64,000 nucleotides of DNA from JAYOEY01 sp038116945 (GTDB lineage Bacteria; Pseudomonadota; Alphaproteobacteria; MPNO01; UBA2964). Position 1 is the stretch's first letter, and the number at the start of each line of letters is the position of its first letter. The stretch lies in the NCBI GenBank assembly GCA_038116945.1, contig JAYOEY010000016.1, forward strand, positions 1-64,000. The letters are read 5' to 3'. A model generated the notes under the pieces. The model made no database searches and was not told the DNA's origin. It worked only from the letters and a program-made list of their open reading frames with translations. The position numbers were made by a program, and so were the translations under genes. Positions 27,255 to 35,645 of this stretch are shown here, one piece after another.

Positions 27255-28436
27255 CTAATCGATCCGACGCAGGTCGCCAGCATTCGAAAAACGTCCCATG
27301 AAAAGAACGTCCGGCGACAGCGCCTCGTGGCGCTGCGCCGTGAACGGCGGATCGTACGTTCGAACCAGACCTTCGTATCGCCCGAGACGCTCCAGAGCGT
27401 TCCGGACCTGCTCCCGCTCGGTCGACCCGGCCCGGTCCACCGCCATGGCCAGGATGTGAGCGATATCGTATCCGTGGGCGAAGCCGACCTGAGACCTGAT
27501 CTCGGACGCGTCCGCCAGCCCGAATTTGGCCTTGGCCCGCTCTGACACCTCAAGCGCCTTGCGCCCGGTGTTTCGGGAAAACGTGAAGGTTTGAATGACG
27601 CTGAGATCGACGATGTCCAGAGCGCCGCCTACCAGTTTCCGGAGGTCGCCGCCGGTGATGCCCCAGTGGCTGAAAATCGGTCGCCGGTCCGCTTCCGGAA
27701 TCGAAGCAATCTCTTTCAGCAGAATGGCGGCTTCTGACTCGTTGGCGATCAGAATGATTGCGTCGGCGCCGGCCTTGACCAGCTTTAGATACTGACCGAT
27801 CAATGTCTGGTCGCCCCAGAAATGCCACTGGATACCGGTAAGAACCACGGTTTTCCCGTCCTCTTGCGACAGCATCTGCTGCATGGCCTTTACGTTGCTT
27901 CTGCCCCAGCCGTTCTTCGGCGCCATCATTCCAAACCGGTTGAACCCTCTCGCCTGCGCATGCCTGACCATTTTGGGGATCGCCCAGGAGTCGCGGAGCG
28001 ATACCCGAAACGCGTAGTTCGGCTCATGTCCATTGTCGATAATGCCGTCAGCCGCCGCCCACGGATCGAGAAACGGAAGCTTGAGTTCGTGAACAAGCGG
28101 AATCAGCTCCAGCGCAACCGGGCTGAATTTTCCCGTCACCACGGCGACAAGGTCTTTCATGGAGGCAAGATTGCGGATGTTGGCGCGGGCCCGCGCCGGA
28201 ACCGACCGGTTATCCCTCGTCACCAGAGACAGCGGGCGACCTCCGAGGACGCCTCCCCGTTCGTTGATTTCGTCAAGAGCGACAAGAATGCCCCGCTCTA
28301 TCGCCTGCGCCGACGTGCTGCTCTTATGGCCGAATTCGGCGTCGAGACCGATCAGCACAGGATCCCCTGCAGCCCTGACCGCACTTGCGGGCAACAGGAG
28401 CACAAAAAGGATCGGGATCAGTTTACTTAAGCGCAT
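27255..28436 (-). CDS. LivJ-type periplasmic ligand-binding protein
   Basis: The protein has 393 residues with a signal peptide ending near VRAAG (residue 23). It has the type I periplasmic-binding fold of branched-chain amino-acid ABC systems: PVLIGLDAEFGHK, ERGILVALDEINERGGVLGG, VTGKFSPVALELIPLVHE. No ABC permease or ATPase lies nearby; the next gene downstream, 37 bases away, is a GGDEF-EAL membrane protein. This suggests that it senses a solute for signalling rather than transport. The ligand is not predictable. Confidence 0.88.
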   Translation of the reverse strand: MRLSKLIPILFVLLLPASAVRAAGDPVLIGLDAEFGHKSSTSAQAIERGILVALDEINERGGVLGGRPLSLVTRDNRSVPARARANIRNLASMKDLVAVVTGKFSPVALELIPLVHELKLPFLDPWAAADGIIDNGHEPNYAFRVSLRDSWAIPKMVRHAQARGFNRFGMMAPKNGWGRSNVKAMQQMLSQEDGKTVVLTGIQWHFWGDQTLIGQYLKLVKAGADAIILIANESEAAILLKEIASIPEADRRPIFSHWGITGGDLRKLVGGALDIVDLSVIQTFTFSRNTGRKALEVSERAKAKFGLADASEIRSQVGFAHGYDIAHILAMAVDRAGSTEREQVRNALERLGRYEGLVRTYDPPFTAQRHEALSPDVLFMGRFSNAGDLRRID

Positions 28437-28514
28437 GACAGACCAAATGACGGAGAGACCAAAAAGGCCGCCAAGATTTACAGGGAAACCCTAAATATTC
28501 GTGAAACAGGACCT

Positions 28515-28531
28515 GTTCCGGCTACCGGAAC
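28515..28531 (-). other. Short hairpin downstream of the TauD-family gene
   Basis: GTTCCGG and CCGGAAC flank a CTA loop 88 bases beyond the stop at 28619. No clear U-tract follows on the minus strand, so it is a weak candidate terminator or transcript-end stabiliser in the otherwise featureless interval 28437-28618. Confidence 0.35.
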
Positions 28532-28618
28532 TCTCGCCGATCGCCGCTCAGGCGAAGACCGGAAAGGCATACACAACGGCCCCCGAATTTCCGACGGCCT
28601 GCCTTAACGTATGCTTTC

Positions 28619-29473
28619 TCAGAACGGCCGGTCGCCGATCACCGCCACGCGCTCCATGTGGCGGCGATTGGGGTAGTAATCGTTGGCGGCGTAATGCTGG
28701 GTCGACGCGTTGTCCCATATCGCGATGGTGCCCGCCTTCCAGCGCAGCCGGAACTGGTATTCCGGCACGTGCGCCTGCTCATACAGGAGGTTCAGAAGCG
28801 CCCGGCTCTCGTCGGCCTTCATCCCCTTGATGCGGAGCGTGAACTGCGGATTGACGTAGAGCACCTTGCGGCCCGTCACCGGATGGGTACGTACCACCGG
28901 ATGGGTGGGGTTGGGATAAAGCTCCTCCATCTTCCGCAGTTTCGCCTGATCCTCGTCGGATCGGGTGAACAGGACCCGGAAATTCTGGAAATCGTGCACC
29001 GCTTCCAGCCCGTCGATAAAGCCTTTCATCGCCTCGCTCAGCCCGTCATAGGCCGCACACATGTCGGCCCACAGCGTATCGCCGCCCACCGACGGCATTT
29101 CAAGGCAGCGCAGGATCGAAAACCGGGTCGGGCATTCGCGGAAGGTCGTATCCGAATGCCAGACGTCAGTCGACAGAACAGGATTGTCCTTGTGATTGTC
29201 GAGAACCATGATTTCCGGAAACTCTCCCTCAGGCCGAAAGGGATGGACTTCCAGCTCGCCAAACCTCTTGCCGAAGGCGACATGCTGCGCCGTGGTCAGG
29301 AACTGATCGCGCAAATAAACCACCTTGTACTCGGCGAGCGCGGCTTCGAGCGCGGCGAAGGTAGTATCGTCAAGCGGTTCCTTGAGATCGAGATTATGGA
29401 TTTCGGCGCCGATGGTGGGGCCGATCGGTTCGATATCGAGGAGTTTGTCGAGACAGGCGACGGTTTCAGGCAT
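28619..29473 (-). CDS. TauD/TfdA-family Fe(II)/2-oxoglutarate dioxygenase
   Basis: The protein has 284 residues, the usual family length. The iron ligands are visible as His106 and Asp108 in VWHSDTTF and His260 in STQHYAAND, with the 2-oxoglutarate-binding arginine in RRHMERVAV (271-275). The family oxidises taurine, phenoxyacetates, alkyl sulfates and similar compounds, releasing succinate and CO2. It is divergent from a LigB-type dioxygenase, with 77 bases between their starts. The substrate cannot be assigned. Confidence 0.92.
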   Translation of the reverse strand: MPETVACLDKLLDIEPIGPTIGAEIHNLDLKEPLDDTTFAALEAALAEYKVVYLRDQFLTTAQHVAFGKRFGELEVHPFRPEGEFPEIMVLDNHKDNPVLSTDVWHSDTTFRECPTRFSILRCLEMPSVGGDTLWADMCAAYDGLSEAMKGFIDGLEAVHDFQNFRVLFTRSDEDQAKLRKMEELYPNPTHPVVRTHPVTGRKVLYVNPQFTLRIKGMKADESRALLNLLYEQAHVPEYQFRLRWKAGTIAIWDNASTQHYAANDYYPNRRHMERVAVIGDRPF

Positions 29474-29550
29474 GACGAATACGGTTTTCGCAGGTTGCGT
29501 ATCGCGAATAGGATAACCGCGCGCGCAGGCACCGGAAAGGACGCATCGGG

Positions 29551-30627
29551 ATGGGGGAAGTTCTCGGCCTGGGAATGAGCCATTTCGGCGGCTTCATGTT
29601 TCCCGACGACGACATGGCGAGCCGTACGAAAGCGCTGCTCGCGGACGGCTCCGTGCCGGCCGAATTCTCCGAGATAACGCGCTGGCCCGAGGGCATGCAG
29701 GCGGAATGGGACAGCGACGAGGGCGCGTCGTTCGCCGCCCGCCACAGGCAGGACTATTTCGAGGGGCTGGACCGTATACGCGCGGCGCTCGAAGCGTTCC
29801 AGCCGGATGCCGTGATCGTCTTCGGCGACGACCAGTATGAATGCTTCCGCGAGGATCTGGTTCCGCCCTACTGCGTTTTCCTGGGCGAGGAGTTCGCGCT
29901 GAGGCCGTATGCCCGCGCGAGGGCCATCGGCGGCAGGCGACAGAATATCTGGGGCGATCCGTTCGACACGGAAATCGCGGTCAAGGGATCGCCGGAAATT
30001 TCGCGTATCCTGCTCGATGCGCTCTACGCCGCGGGGTTCGATGCCGCCTATTCATACCGCCTGCCGCATCAGGATTTTCTGGGCCATGCCTTCGCCAACA
30101 CGATGATGTATCTCGATCATCGACGGAAAGGATGGCGATGGCCGGTCATCCCGTTTGCGATCAACGCATACGGGTCGGCACTGATCCGAAACAAGGGCGG
30201 GCTGGAGGACGAGGCCCGTTCGGGGCAAGGCGCCAATCGCCTGCCAGACCCTCCCGCGCCGTCGCCGATGCGCTGTTTCGACCTTGGCGCGGCGCTGGCC
30301 CGGGCGCTGGCGCCGTCGCCATGGCGGATCGCCATGGTCGCCTCGGCCAGCTTCAGCCACGCCTTCCTGACGTCGAAGCACCGGTTCTTCCATCCCGACA
30401 TGGAAGCCGACCGCGAACGGTTTTCCGCCCTAAAGGCGGGGGACTACGCCGCATGGCGGGCGCTCGACCTGGCAACGCTGGAGGATTGCGGCCAGCACGA
30501 GCTGGTCAACTGGTGTCCGATGGTCGGCGCCATGAACGAACTCGGCCAGAAGCCGGCCTATTGCGAGCTTTTCGAAAGCTGGCTGATGAACTCGAACAAG
30601 TGCGTGACGGTTATCCCGCCCGCGTAA
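29551..30627 (+). CDS. LigB-superfamily extradiol ring-cleavage dioxygenase
   Basis: The protein has 358 residues. The N-terminal GLGMSHFGGF provides a probable iron-binding His at residue 10, AVIVFGDDQYE is the family strand, and ASASFSHAFLTSKH (about 267-280) provides the later His. The closing part NWCPMVGAMNELGQKPAYCE resembles protocatechuate 4,5-dioxygenase beta and gallate dioxygenase ends. No LigA-like small subunit gene is adjacent, so it is a single-chain version or uses an unlinked partner. It would open a catechol-type ring by meta cleavage in the cytosol. Confidence 0.85.
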   Translation: MGEVLGLGMSHFGGFMFPDDDMASRTKALLADGSVPAEFSEITRWPEGMQAEWDSDEGASFAARHRQDYFEGLDRIRAALEAFQPDAVIVFGDDQYECFREDLVPPYCVFLGEEFALRPYARARAIGGRRQNIWGDPFDTEIAVKGSPEISRILLDALYAAGFDAAYSYRLPHQDFLGHAFANTMMYLDHRRKGWRWPVIPFAINAYGSALIRNKGGLEDEARSGQGANRLPDPPAPSPMRCFDLGAALARALAPSPWRIAMVASASFSHAFLTSKHRFFHPDMEADRERFSALKAGDYAAWRALDLATLEDCGQHELVNWCPMVGAMNELGQKPAYCELFESWLMNSNKCVTVIPPA

Positions 30628-30637
30628 CGGGCGCGGA

Positions 30638-30814
30638 TCAGAAGATCGCGTAATAAACCCCGATAACCGCGAGCCACGAAGCGGCACAGGCGCCGACAAA
30701 GCAAACCGTCCGGACCAGGCCGGACCACTGCGTGTCATTTGCGCCCTGACCGGAGCGCTCGGCTGTCCAGCCCGCGAAATCGGCGTGATGTTCGATCGTC
30801 AGATGTCTCGACAT
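30638..30814 (-). CDS. Small single-pass membrane protein, unknown
   Basis: The protein has 58 residues from ATG 30814, which follows a strong GGAGGG; the longer frame to 30868 has no ribosome-binding site. The N-terminal 33 residues are polar and His-rich; one hydrophobic segment runs from about residue 34 to the C-terminal IGVYYAIF. The size and topology recall small aa3-oxidase subunit IV-like peptides, but I see no diagnostic motif. It is convergent with the LigB gene (10 bases between stops). Confidence 0.6.
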   Translation of the reverse strand: MSRHLTIEHHADFAGWTAERSGQGANDTQWSGLVRTVCFVGACAASWLAVIGVYYAIF

Positions 30815-31005
30815 TGTTCCCTCCGCTTCGAGTTGCGCAGGGAAATTATTGGCCGGCCCTGTTAACAAATTCCTAAACGGGCCCCACCATTAGACGGCAT
30901 TTTAGCTAAATCCGGCCGCTGGACGAACCGGAGGAGACCCACTTAGAATTCACCTCATGCGTTTACGGGGCGGAGCGCGAACCGCCCGAACCAGCGAAGG
31001 AGGCC

Positions 31006-31380
31006 ATGATGGCGACGGAAAATCCTCTTGCCCTGTCTCTCGGGCATCTGCGGCTGTCGGTAACGAAACTGCCGGAAGCCATCGCCTTTTTCGAGGCGCT
31101 CGGCGCGCGGCAGGATGTCGACCGGGACAATTTTGCGGTGGTCGAATTCCCCGACAGGACCCGGCTGCAGCTCACGGGAGGCGTCAGCAATATCGCCGCC
31201 GACGCGCCACTGCAGTTCGATTTCCGCGTCGTGGATATCGACGGGGCGTGGCGGGAATGTACCGACAAGGGCCTGAACCCCAACCCGATCGTGCGTCAGA
31301 CGCCGGGCCACGACTCCTTCATCGTCAACGGCCCCGACGGCTGCGAGATCAAGATCAATTCGGGATACAAGCGGGGCTGA
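31006..31380 (+). CDS. VOC (glyoxalase/bleomycin resistance) family protein
   Basis: The protein has 124 residues from ATG 31006 (a second ATG follows directly) after GAAGGAGG. It is a single VOC domain: LGHLRLSVTKLPEAIAFFEALGA opens the first beta-alpha-beta module and DSFIVNGPDGCEIKINSG closes the second, with His and Glu at the usual metal positions. Members act as dioxygenases, isomerases, lyases or binding proteins. It is convergent with the cyclodeaminase-like gene, 6 bases from its stop. The function is otherwise open. Confidence 0.88.
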   Translation: MMATENPLALSLGHLRLSVTKLPEAIAFFEALGARQDVDRDNFAVVEFPDRTRLQLTGGVSNIAADAPLQFDFRVVDIDGAWRECTDKGLNPNPIVRQTPGHDSFIVNGPDGCEIKINSGYKRG

Positions 31381-31386
31381 ACACCG

Positions 31387-32388
31387 TCACCCGTCGGTCG
31401 GCGGCAGCACGATGCCGACGCCGCGCTGTTTCGCCTTTTCGTAAATGTAGTGGCACATGGCGATGTCCTGCGACACCAGCCCCGTCGTGTGGACCAGGAT
31501 TCGCTCGTCGTCGTTTTCGCGGCCCGGCACGGCGCCGGTGACAACATCGCAGATTTCGCCGTGGAGCTGCTCGCGCGAGAACTCGCCCGCGTCGATCATC
31601 CCCTTGAATTCCTTGGTGATGATGTTCACGTCCCACCCGTCGATCACCACCTTGTCGAACGCGGCCCATCCCGCCGGGTCCATTTCGCGGCGCGCCAGCG
31701 AGACATAGGTCGCGCCCGGTTTCACCCAGTGTTCGCGCGCGATGATGTCTTCCGACGTGGTGCCGCCGACGCCGATATCGGCGGCGCGCACGACTTCCTC
31801 GACGGTTTCGACCGGCTCGACCGGAATACCCAACGTTGCCGACCATGTTTTCGCGAACGCTTCCCTCGTTTCGGGCCGGCGCGAGGTGCAGACGATTTTC
31901 TCGAACGAAAACATGGTGTTGAGACAGCGCAGCATGTTGACGCCCATCGTCCCGATGCCGACCAGCCCCAGCACCTTGGGATCCTTTGGCGCCATCCAGC
32001 GGAGCGGCAGCGCGGCGGCGGCAGTCGAGCGGATCGCGTAGGACCAGTGTTCCTCGACGATCGCCTTCGCGTGTCCCGTCGCCGGGTCGGTCAGCAGGAT
32101 ATAGCGCGCGCATTCGAGCTGCCCGACCGTGTTGCGCACCCCGTCGTCGTAATAGTTGTACATGCGCACCCCGGTGGTCGGGATATCGGTCAGAAGCGCC
32201 CCCTTCACATGCCAGTGATTGTGCCACGGCTCGCCCGCGTCGAGCTTCCAGGACGGCGGGTTCGACCATTGCACCGTGCCGCGCGCATGCATGCGGTAGA
32301 CGTCTTCGCAGACCTGCAGCGCTTCTTCGACGCTCAGAAGATCCAGCGTATCGCGATAGGGAATGAACAGGACGCCGTCGAGGGGCAT
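31387..32388 (-). CDS. Ornithine cyclodeaminase/mu-crystallin family protein
   Basis: The protein has 333 residues from ATG 32388 with AAGGAGA before it. The C-terminal Rossmann domain has GLVGIGTMGVNMLRCL near 140 and a CTSRRPETR segment, the NAD(P)-binding edge of the family. The catalytic-domain N-terminus carries the VRMYNYYDDGVRN segment instead of the classic ornithine pocket, so it may be an imine reductase or amino-acid dehydrogenase rather than a true cyclodeaminase. It is divergent from the metallohydrolase gene at 32494. Confidence 0.85.
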   Translation of the reverse strand: MPLDGVLFIPYRDTLDLLSVEEALQVCEDVYRMHARGTVQWSNPPSWKLDAGEPWHNHWHVKGALLTDIPTTGVRMYNYYDDGVRNTVGQLECARYILLTDPATGHAKAIVEEHWSYAIRSTAAAALPLRWMAPKDPKVLGLVGIGTMGVNMLRCLNTMFSFEKIVCTSRRPETREAFAKTWSATLGIPVEPVETVEEVVRAADIGVGGTTSEDIIAREHWVKPGATYVSLARREMDPAGWAAFDKVVIDGWDVNIITKEFKGMIDAGEFSREQLHGEICDVVTGAVPGRENDDERILVHTTGLVSQDIAMCHYIYEKAKQRGVGIVLPPTDG

Positions 32389-32493
32389 GTCGGTCTCCTT
32401 TTTGCCATGCCGCCGATCCTACCCGTCCCGCCGGTAGACGCAAACGCGGCCCGCCCATAAGCTTCGGGACCGGAATAAACAGGGAGAACGGCG

Positions 32494-33372
32494 ATGCAGA
32501 ACACCATGCCGATCGGCGATGTCACGCTGACGCGCATCATCGAGCGCGAGGGGCCGTATCACGATCCCTATCACATGTTCCCGAAGGCGACGAAGGAGCT
32601 GGTTGAAAAGCACCTCACCGCCCTGCCCGACTTCGTCATCGACCGGGAAACCGGCTGGCTCAACCTGACCTTCCAGTCCTTCCTGCTCCGTACCCCGCAC
32701 CACAACATCCTGATCGACACCTGCGTCGGCGAGCATGAGGAGCGGCGCGAAGGGCTGCTCTACCCGAAGGACCGCTGGCGCGCGGAGTTCCTGGCGGCGG
32801 GCGTCACGTTCGAAGACATCGACATCGTGTTCTGCACCCACCTTCACGTCGATCATGTCGGCTGGAACACCAAGCTGGAAAACGGGCGCTGGGTGCCGAC
32901 CTTCCCCAACGCGCAGTATATTTTCGGCCGCAAGGAATTCGAACACTGGAAGGCGTGGAACAAGGAGAACGGCCCGCACCCGTCGGGACCGTCCTTCGAG
33001 GATTCCGTCCTGCCCATCGTTGAAGCCGGACGGGCCATTCTGGTCGAAGACGATTACCAGATAAACGACCTGATCCACCTGAGCCCGGCCTTCGGACACA
33101 CGCCGGGCCAGTGCTGCGCCAACCTCGAATCCGCAGGCACGAAGGCACTGTTTGCCGGCGACGCGTTCCATCACCCGCTCCAGGTGTTCGAACCGGGCTG
33201 GAGCACCATCCGCTGCAGCGACATGGAGGCCGCATCGGCCACCAAGCGGCGCATTCTCGGCGAGCTCGCCGATACGGATACGCTGCTGATTCCCGCGCAT
33301 TTTCCGTGCCCGACCGCGGGCCACGTGGTGGGCACCGCCGACGGGTACGAATTCCGATTTATAGAAGGGTAG
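32494..33372 (+). CDS. Metallo-beta-lactamase-fold hydrolase
   Basis: The protein has 292 residues without a signal peptide. The zinc motif HLHVDHVGWN gives His116, His118, Asp120 and His121, followed by a His in FGHTPGQC (about 205) and Asp in LFAGDAFHHP. The architecture matches quorum-quenching lactonases and other ring-opening hydrolases. It is the first gene of a tight plus-strand run to 37232 and is 6 bases from the YCII-domain gene. A lactone or ester intermediate is a reasonable substrate guess, given the dienelactone hydrolase and monooxygenase in the same run. Confidence 0.9.
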   Translation: MQNTMPIGDVTLTRIIEREGPYHDPYHMFPKATKELVEKHLTALPDFVIDRETGWLNLTFQSFLLRTPHHNILIDTCVGEHEERREGLLYPKDRWRAEFLAAGVTFEDIDIVFCTHLHVDHVGWNTKLENGRWVPTFPNAQYIFGRKEFEHWKAWNKENGPHPSGPSFEDSVLPIVEAGRAILVEDDYQINDLIHLSPAFGHTPGQCCANLESAGTKALFAGDAFHHPLQVFEPGWSTIRCSDMEAASATKRRILGELADTDTLLIPAHFPCPTAGHVVGTADGYEFRFIEG

Positions 33373-33378
33373 AAACAG

Positions 33379-33801
33379 ATGACCGACGCCGAAAAGAAAG
33401 CCGAAGAACTGATGGCCGGGCTGCAGCGCGAGCAGTGCTACCTGATCATGATGCGCCCGGCGGAGAACCCGCCCGCACCGCCGAAACCCCAGGCCGAAAT
33501 GCGGCTCGAACACCACGATTTCCTCTGCGAGATGGAACGGCGCGGCGTGCTGTTCGCCGCCGGACCCTGCCGCGACGACGAGGGCTGGACACGCGGCACC
33601 GGGCTGCTGATCTTCCGTGCCGCCAACCGGGCGGAAGCGACCGAGCTTGCCATGCAGGAGCCCTATACCAAGTACGGCCAGCGCGAGATCGACGTCATCC
33701 CGTGGCAGCGCAACGAAGGCAACATGCGGTTGACCCTTAACCTCGCCGACGGAGTCCTTGAGATCGACAATCGCCGCTGGTCGGTCGGGCCTCCGAAATA
33801 A
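33379..33801 (+). CDS. YCII-domain protein
   Basis: The protein has 140 residues. The domain begins at QCYLIMMRP and includes EHHDFLCEMERRGVLFAAGPCRD with the conserved His and the later Asp of the family; this ferredoxin-like fold resembles muconolactone isomerase and chlorohydroxyhydroquinone dehydrochlorinase. The C-terminus adds about 30 residues (from NEGNMRLTLNLADGVLEIDN). It lies 6 bases after the MBL gene and 2 bases before the MDR dehydrogenase. An isomerase or dehalogenase role in a catabolic pathway is possible. Confidence 0.82.
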   Translation: MTDAEKKAEELMAGLQREQCYLIMMRPAENPPAPPKPQAEMRLEHHDFLCEMERRGVLFAAGPCRDDEGWTRGTGLLIFRAANRAEATELAMQEPYTKYGQREIDVIPWQRNEGNMRLTLNLADGVLEIDNRRWSVGPPK

Positions 33802-33803
33802 AC

Positions 33804-34850
33804 ATGAAGGCGATCCTTATCCACGAGTACGGGCCGTGGCGCGATGTCATGCGGCTGGAGGAAGTCGACCGCCCGGCGGTCGGACCGGACGACGTTCTGG
33901 TCGAGGTCCACGCGGTGACCGCCAACCGGACGCGCGACGTACAGGCCGCCGCCGGCCATTACGGAACGGCGGACGCCCTGCCGCTGGTGCCGGGCGTCGA
34001 TCCGTCGGGCATTGTCGTCGAGACCGGTGGAAACGTCTCCGGGATAACGCCGGGCGACCGCGTCGTGGTCGTCTCACGCTCGCCCTGCGGCGAATGCGAA
34101 TACTGCAAGGCGGGCAACGACGCCGACTGCCGGTCGGGCTCCACCATGGGCATCCAGCGCTGGGGCGGCTATGCCGACTATATCGTCGCCCCTGCCGGCA
34201 ATATCCGTACCATACCGGACAATATCTCGTTTCAGGAAGCGGCAGTGTTCATGCGGCACTGCCCGACGGCGATCCAGCTCCTCGACGACAAGGCGGGGCT
34301 TGGAGCAGGCGAAACCGTCCTCGTCATGGGCGCAGGCGGCGGTCTCGGCAGCACCGGCATCCAGATTGCAAAGCTGATGGGCGCGACCGTCATCGCGGGC
34401 GCGGGCGCGGACGAACGCGTAACGCTGGGTCTCGCGCAGGGCGCCGATTTCGGGGTGAACTACCGGCAGGCGGACCTTGTCGAAGAAGTCATGAAGATCA
34501 CCGGCGGGAAAGGCGTCGACGTGGTGTTCGAAAACATCTCCGACCCGACGACCTGGCCGAAGGCGTTCGAATGCCTCGCCTTCTGCGGACGGCTGGTGAC
34601 CGCCGGCGCGCATGGCGGCGGCACGGTGCCGCTCGATGCGCGGCGGCTCTATCTGAAGCGATTGCGCGTCATCGGCGGCGCGGGTTCGAGCCGGAAAAAC
34701 GTGGAACAGGCGCTTGATTTCGCAAAAACCGGAAAGCTGAGCTGCGCCATCGAGCATGTCATGCCGCTCGCGCAGCTGCATGACGCATACGACATGCTCG
34801 ACGGGGGCGGCGTGACAGGAAAAATCGTCATCGACCCGACCCTCGGATAG
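33804..34850 (+). CDS. Medium-chain (zinc-type/quinone oxidoreductase) dehydrogenase
   Basis: The protein has 348 residues. The nucleotide-binding motif is MGAGGGLGSTGIQIAK near residue 174. The four-cysteine structural zinc loop is present (CGECEYCKAGNDADC, about 94-108). The catalytic-zinc cysteine near residue 40 is replaced: the stretch reads VTANRTRDVQ, as in zinc-free quinone oxidoreductases. It is therefore a hybrid type, probably a reductase of enones or an alcohol dehydrogenase lacking the catalytic metal. It sits 2 bases after the YCII gene and 30 bases before the dienelactone hydrolase. Confidence 0.88.
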   Translation: MKAILIHEYGPWRDVMRLEEVDRPAVGPDDVLVEVHAVTANRTRDVQAAAGHYGTADALPLVPGVDPSGIVVETGGNVSGITPGDRVVVVSRSPCGECEYCKAGNDADCRSGSTMGIQRWGGYADYIVAPAGNIRTIPDNISFQEAAVFMRHCPTAIQLLDDKAGLGAGETVLVMGAGGGLGSTGIQIAKLMGATVIAGAGADERVTLGLAQGADFGVNYRQADLVEEVMKITGGKGVDVVFENISDPTTWPKAFECLAFCGRLVTAGAHGGGTVPLDARRLYLKRLRVIGGAGSSRKNVEQALDFAKTGKLSCAIEHVMPLAQLHDAYDMLDGGGVTGKIVIDPTLG

Positions 34851-34880
34851 ACTGTAACGGCATAAAGGAAGGAGAGATCA

Positions 34881-35561
34881 ATGACAGGCAGGGACATCAC
34901 CTACACCACCCGCGCGAACGAGCAATTCACCGGCTATCTGACGGCGCCTGCGGACGGCAAGCCCGCGCCGGGCATCCTGCTGATTACCGCCATCTTCGGC
35001 GTCGACGACGAGATGAAGGAGATCGCGGACGCCTGGGCGGCAGACGGGTTCGTTGTGTCCGCGCCCGATATCTTCTGGCGCGTCATGCCGGGACCGACGG
35101 CGGAGATGGAAAAGGCCTTCGCGCGATACGAGGCGTTCGACCCGGTCCAGGGCATGCTGGATATCGAAGACCTGATCGCAGACCTGAAGACGCGGCCGGA
35201 ATGCAACGGCACGGTCGGCATTCTGGGTTTCTGTTTCGGCGGACGGTATGCACACCTGGCCGCCGCCCGGCTGGGCGTCGGCGCCGCCGCGGCCTATCAC
35301 GGCACCAAGATCGGCGAACATCTCGACGAAACCGCGAACGTCACCTGCCCCGTCAGCTTCCATTTCGGCAGCGTCGACCCGGCCGTGCCGATGGAAGAAG
35401 TCGAGGCCATCAGGGCCGCCTACGCGGACCACGCAAACGCCGAAATCGTCGTGCACGACGGTGCGGCGCACAATTTCGCCATGCCCTACAAGCCGGGTTA
35501 CGACGAGGCGGCGGCGAAGGCATCCCGTGCGGCTGCGCTGAAATGTTTCAGGTCGATGTAA
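34881..35561 (+). CDS. Dienelactone hydrolase family protein
   Basis: The protein has 226 residues from ATG 34881 after AAGGAAGGAGAG. The catalytic triad of dienelactone hydrolase is intact: Cys118 in GFCFGG, Asp166 in GSVDPAVP and His197 in GAAHNFAMP. Length is normal. The enzyme opens the dienelactone formed in modified ortho-cleavage of (chloro)catechols to maleylacetate, in the cytosol. Linkage to an FAD phenol-type monooxygenase downstream is consistent with an aromatic pathway, though no ortho-cleavage dioxygenase or cycloisomerase is present. Confidence 0.9.
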   Translation: MTGRDITYTTRANEQFTGYLTAPADGKPAPGILLITAIFGVDDEMKEIADAWAADGFVVSAPDIFWRVMPGPTAEMEKAFARYEAFDPVQGMLDIEDLIADLKTRPECNGTVGILGFCFGGRYAHLAAARLGVGAAAAYHGTKIGEHLDETANVTCPVSFHFGSVDPAVPMEEVEAIRAAYADHANAEIVVHDGAAHNFAMPYKPGYDEAAAKASRAAALKCFRSM

Positions 35562-35645
35562 TCGAAAGGCGGGCTGCCCCGTTGGACAAGGGCCGAACCT
35601 CGCCCTAAAGTCTCGGCTCAGTCGCAGTTCCATTCCGGCAATTTT

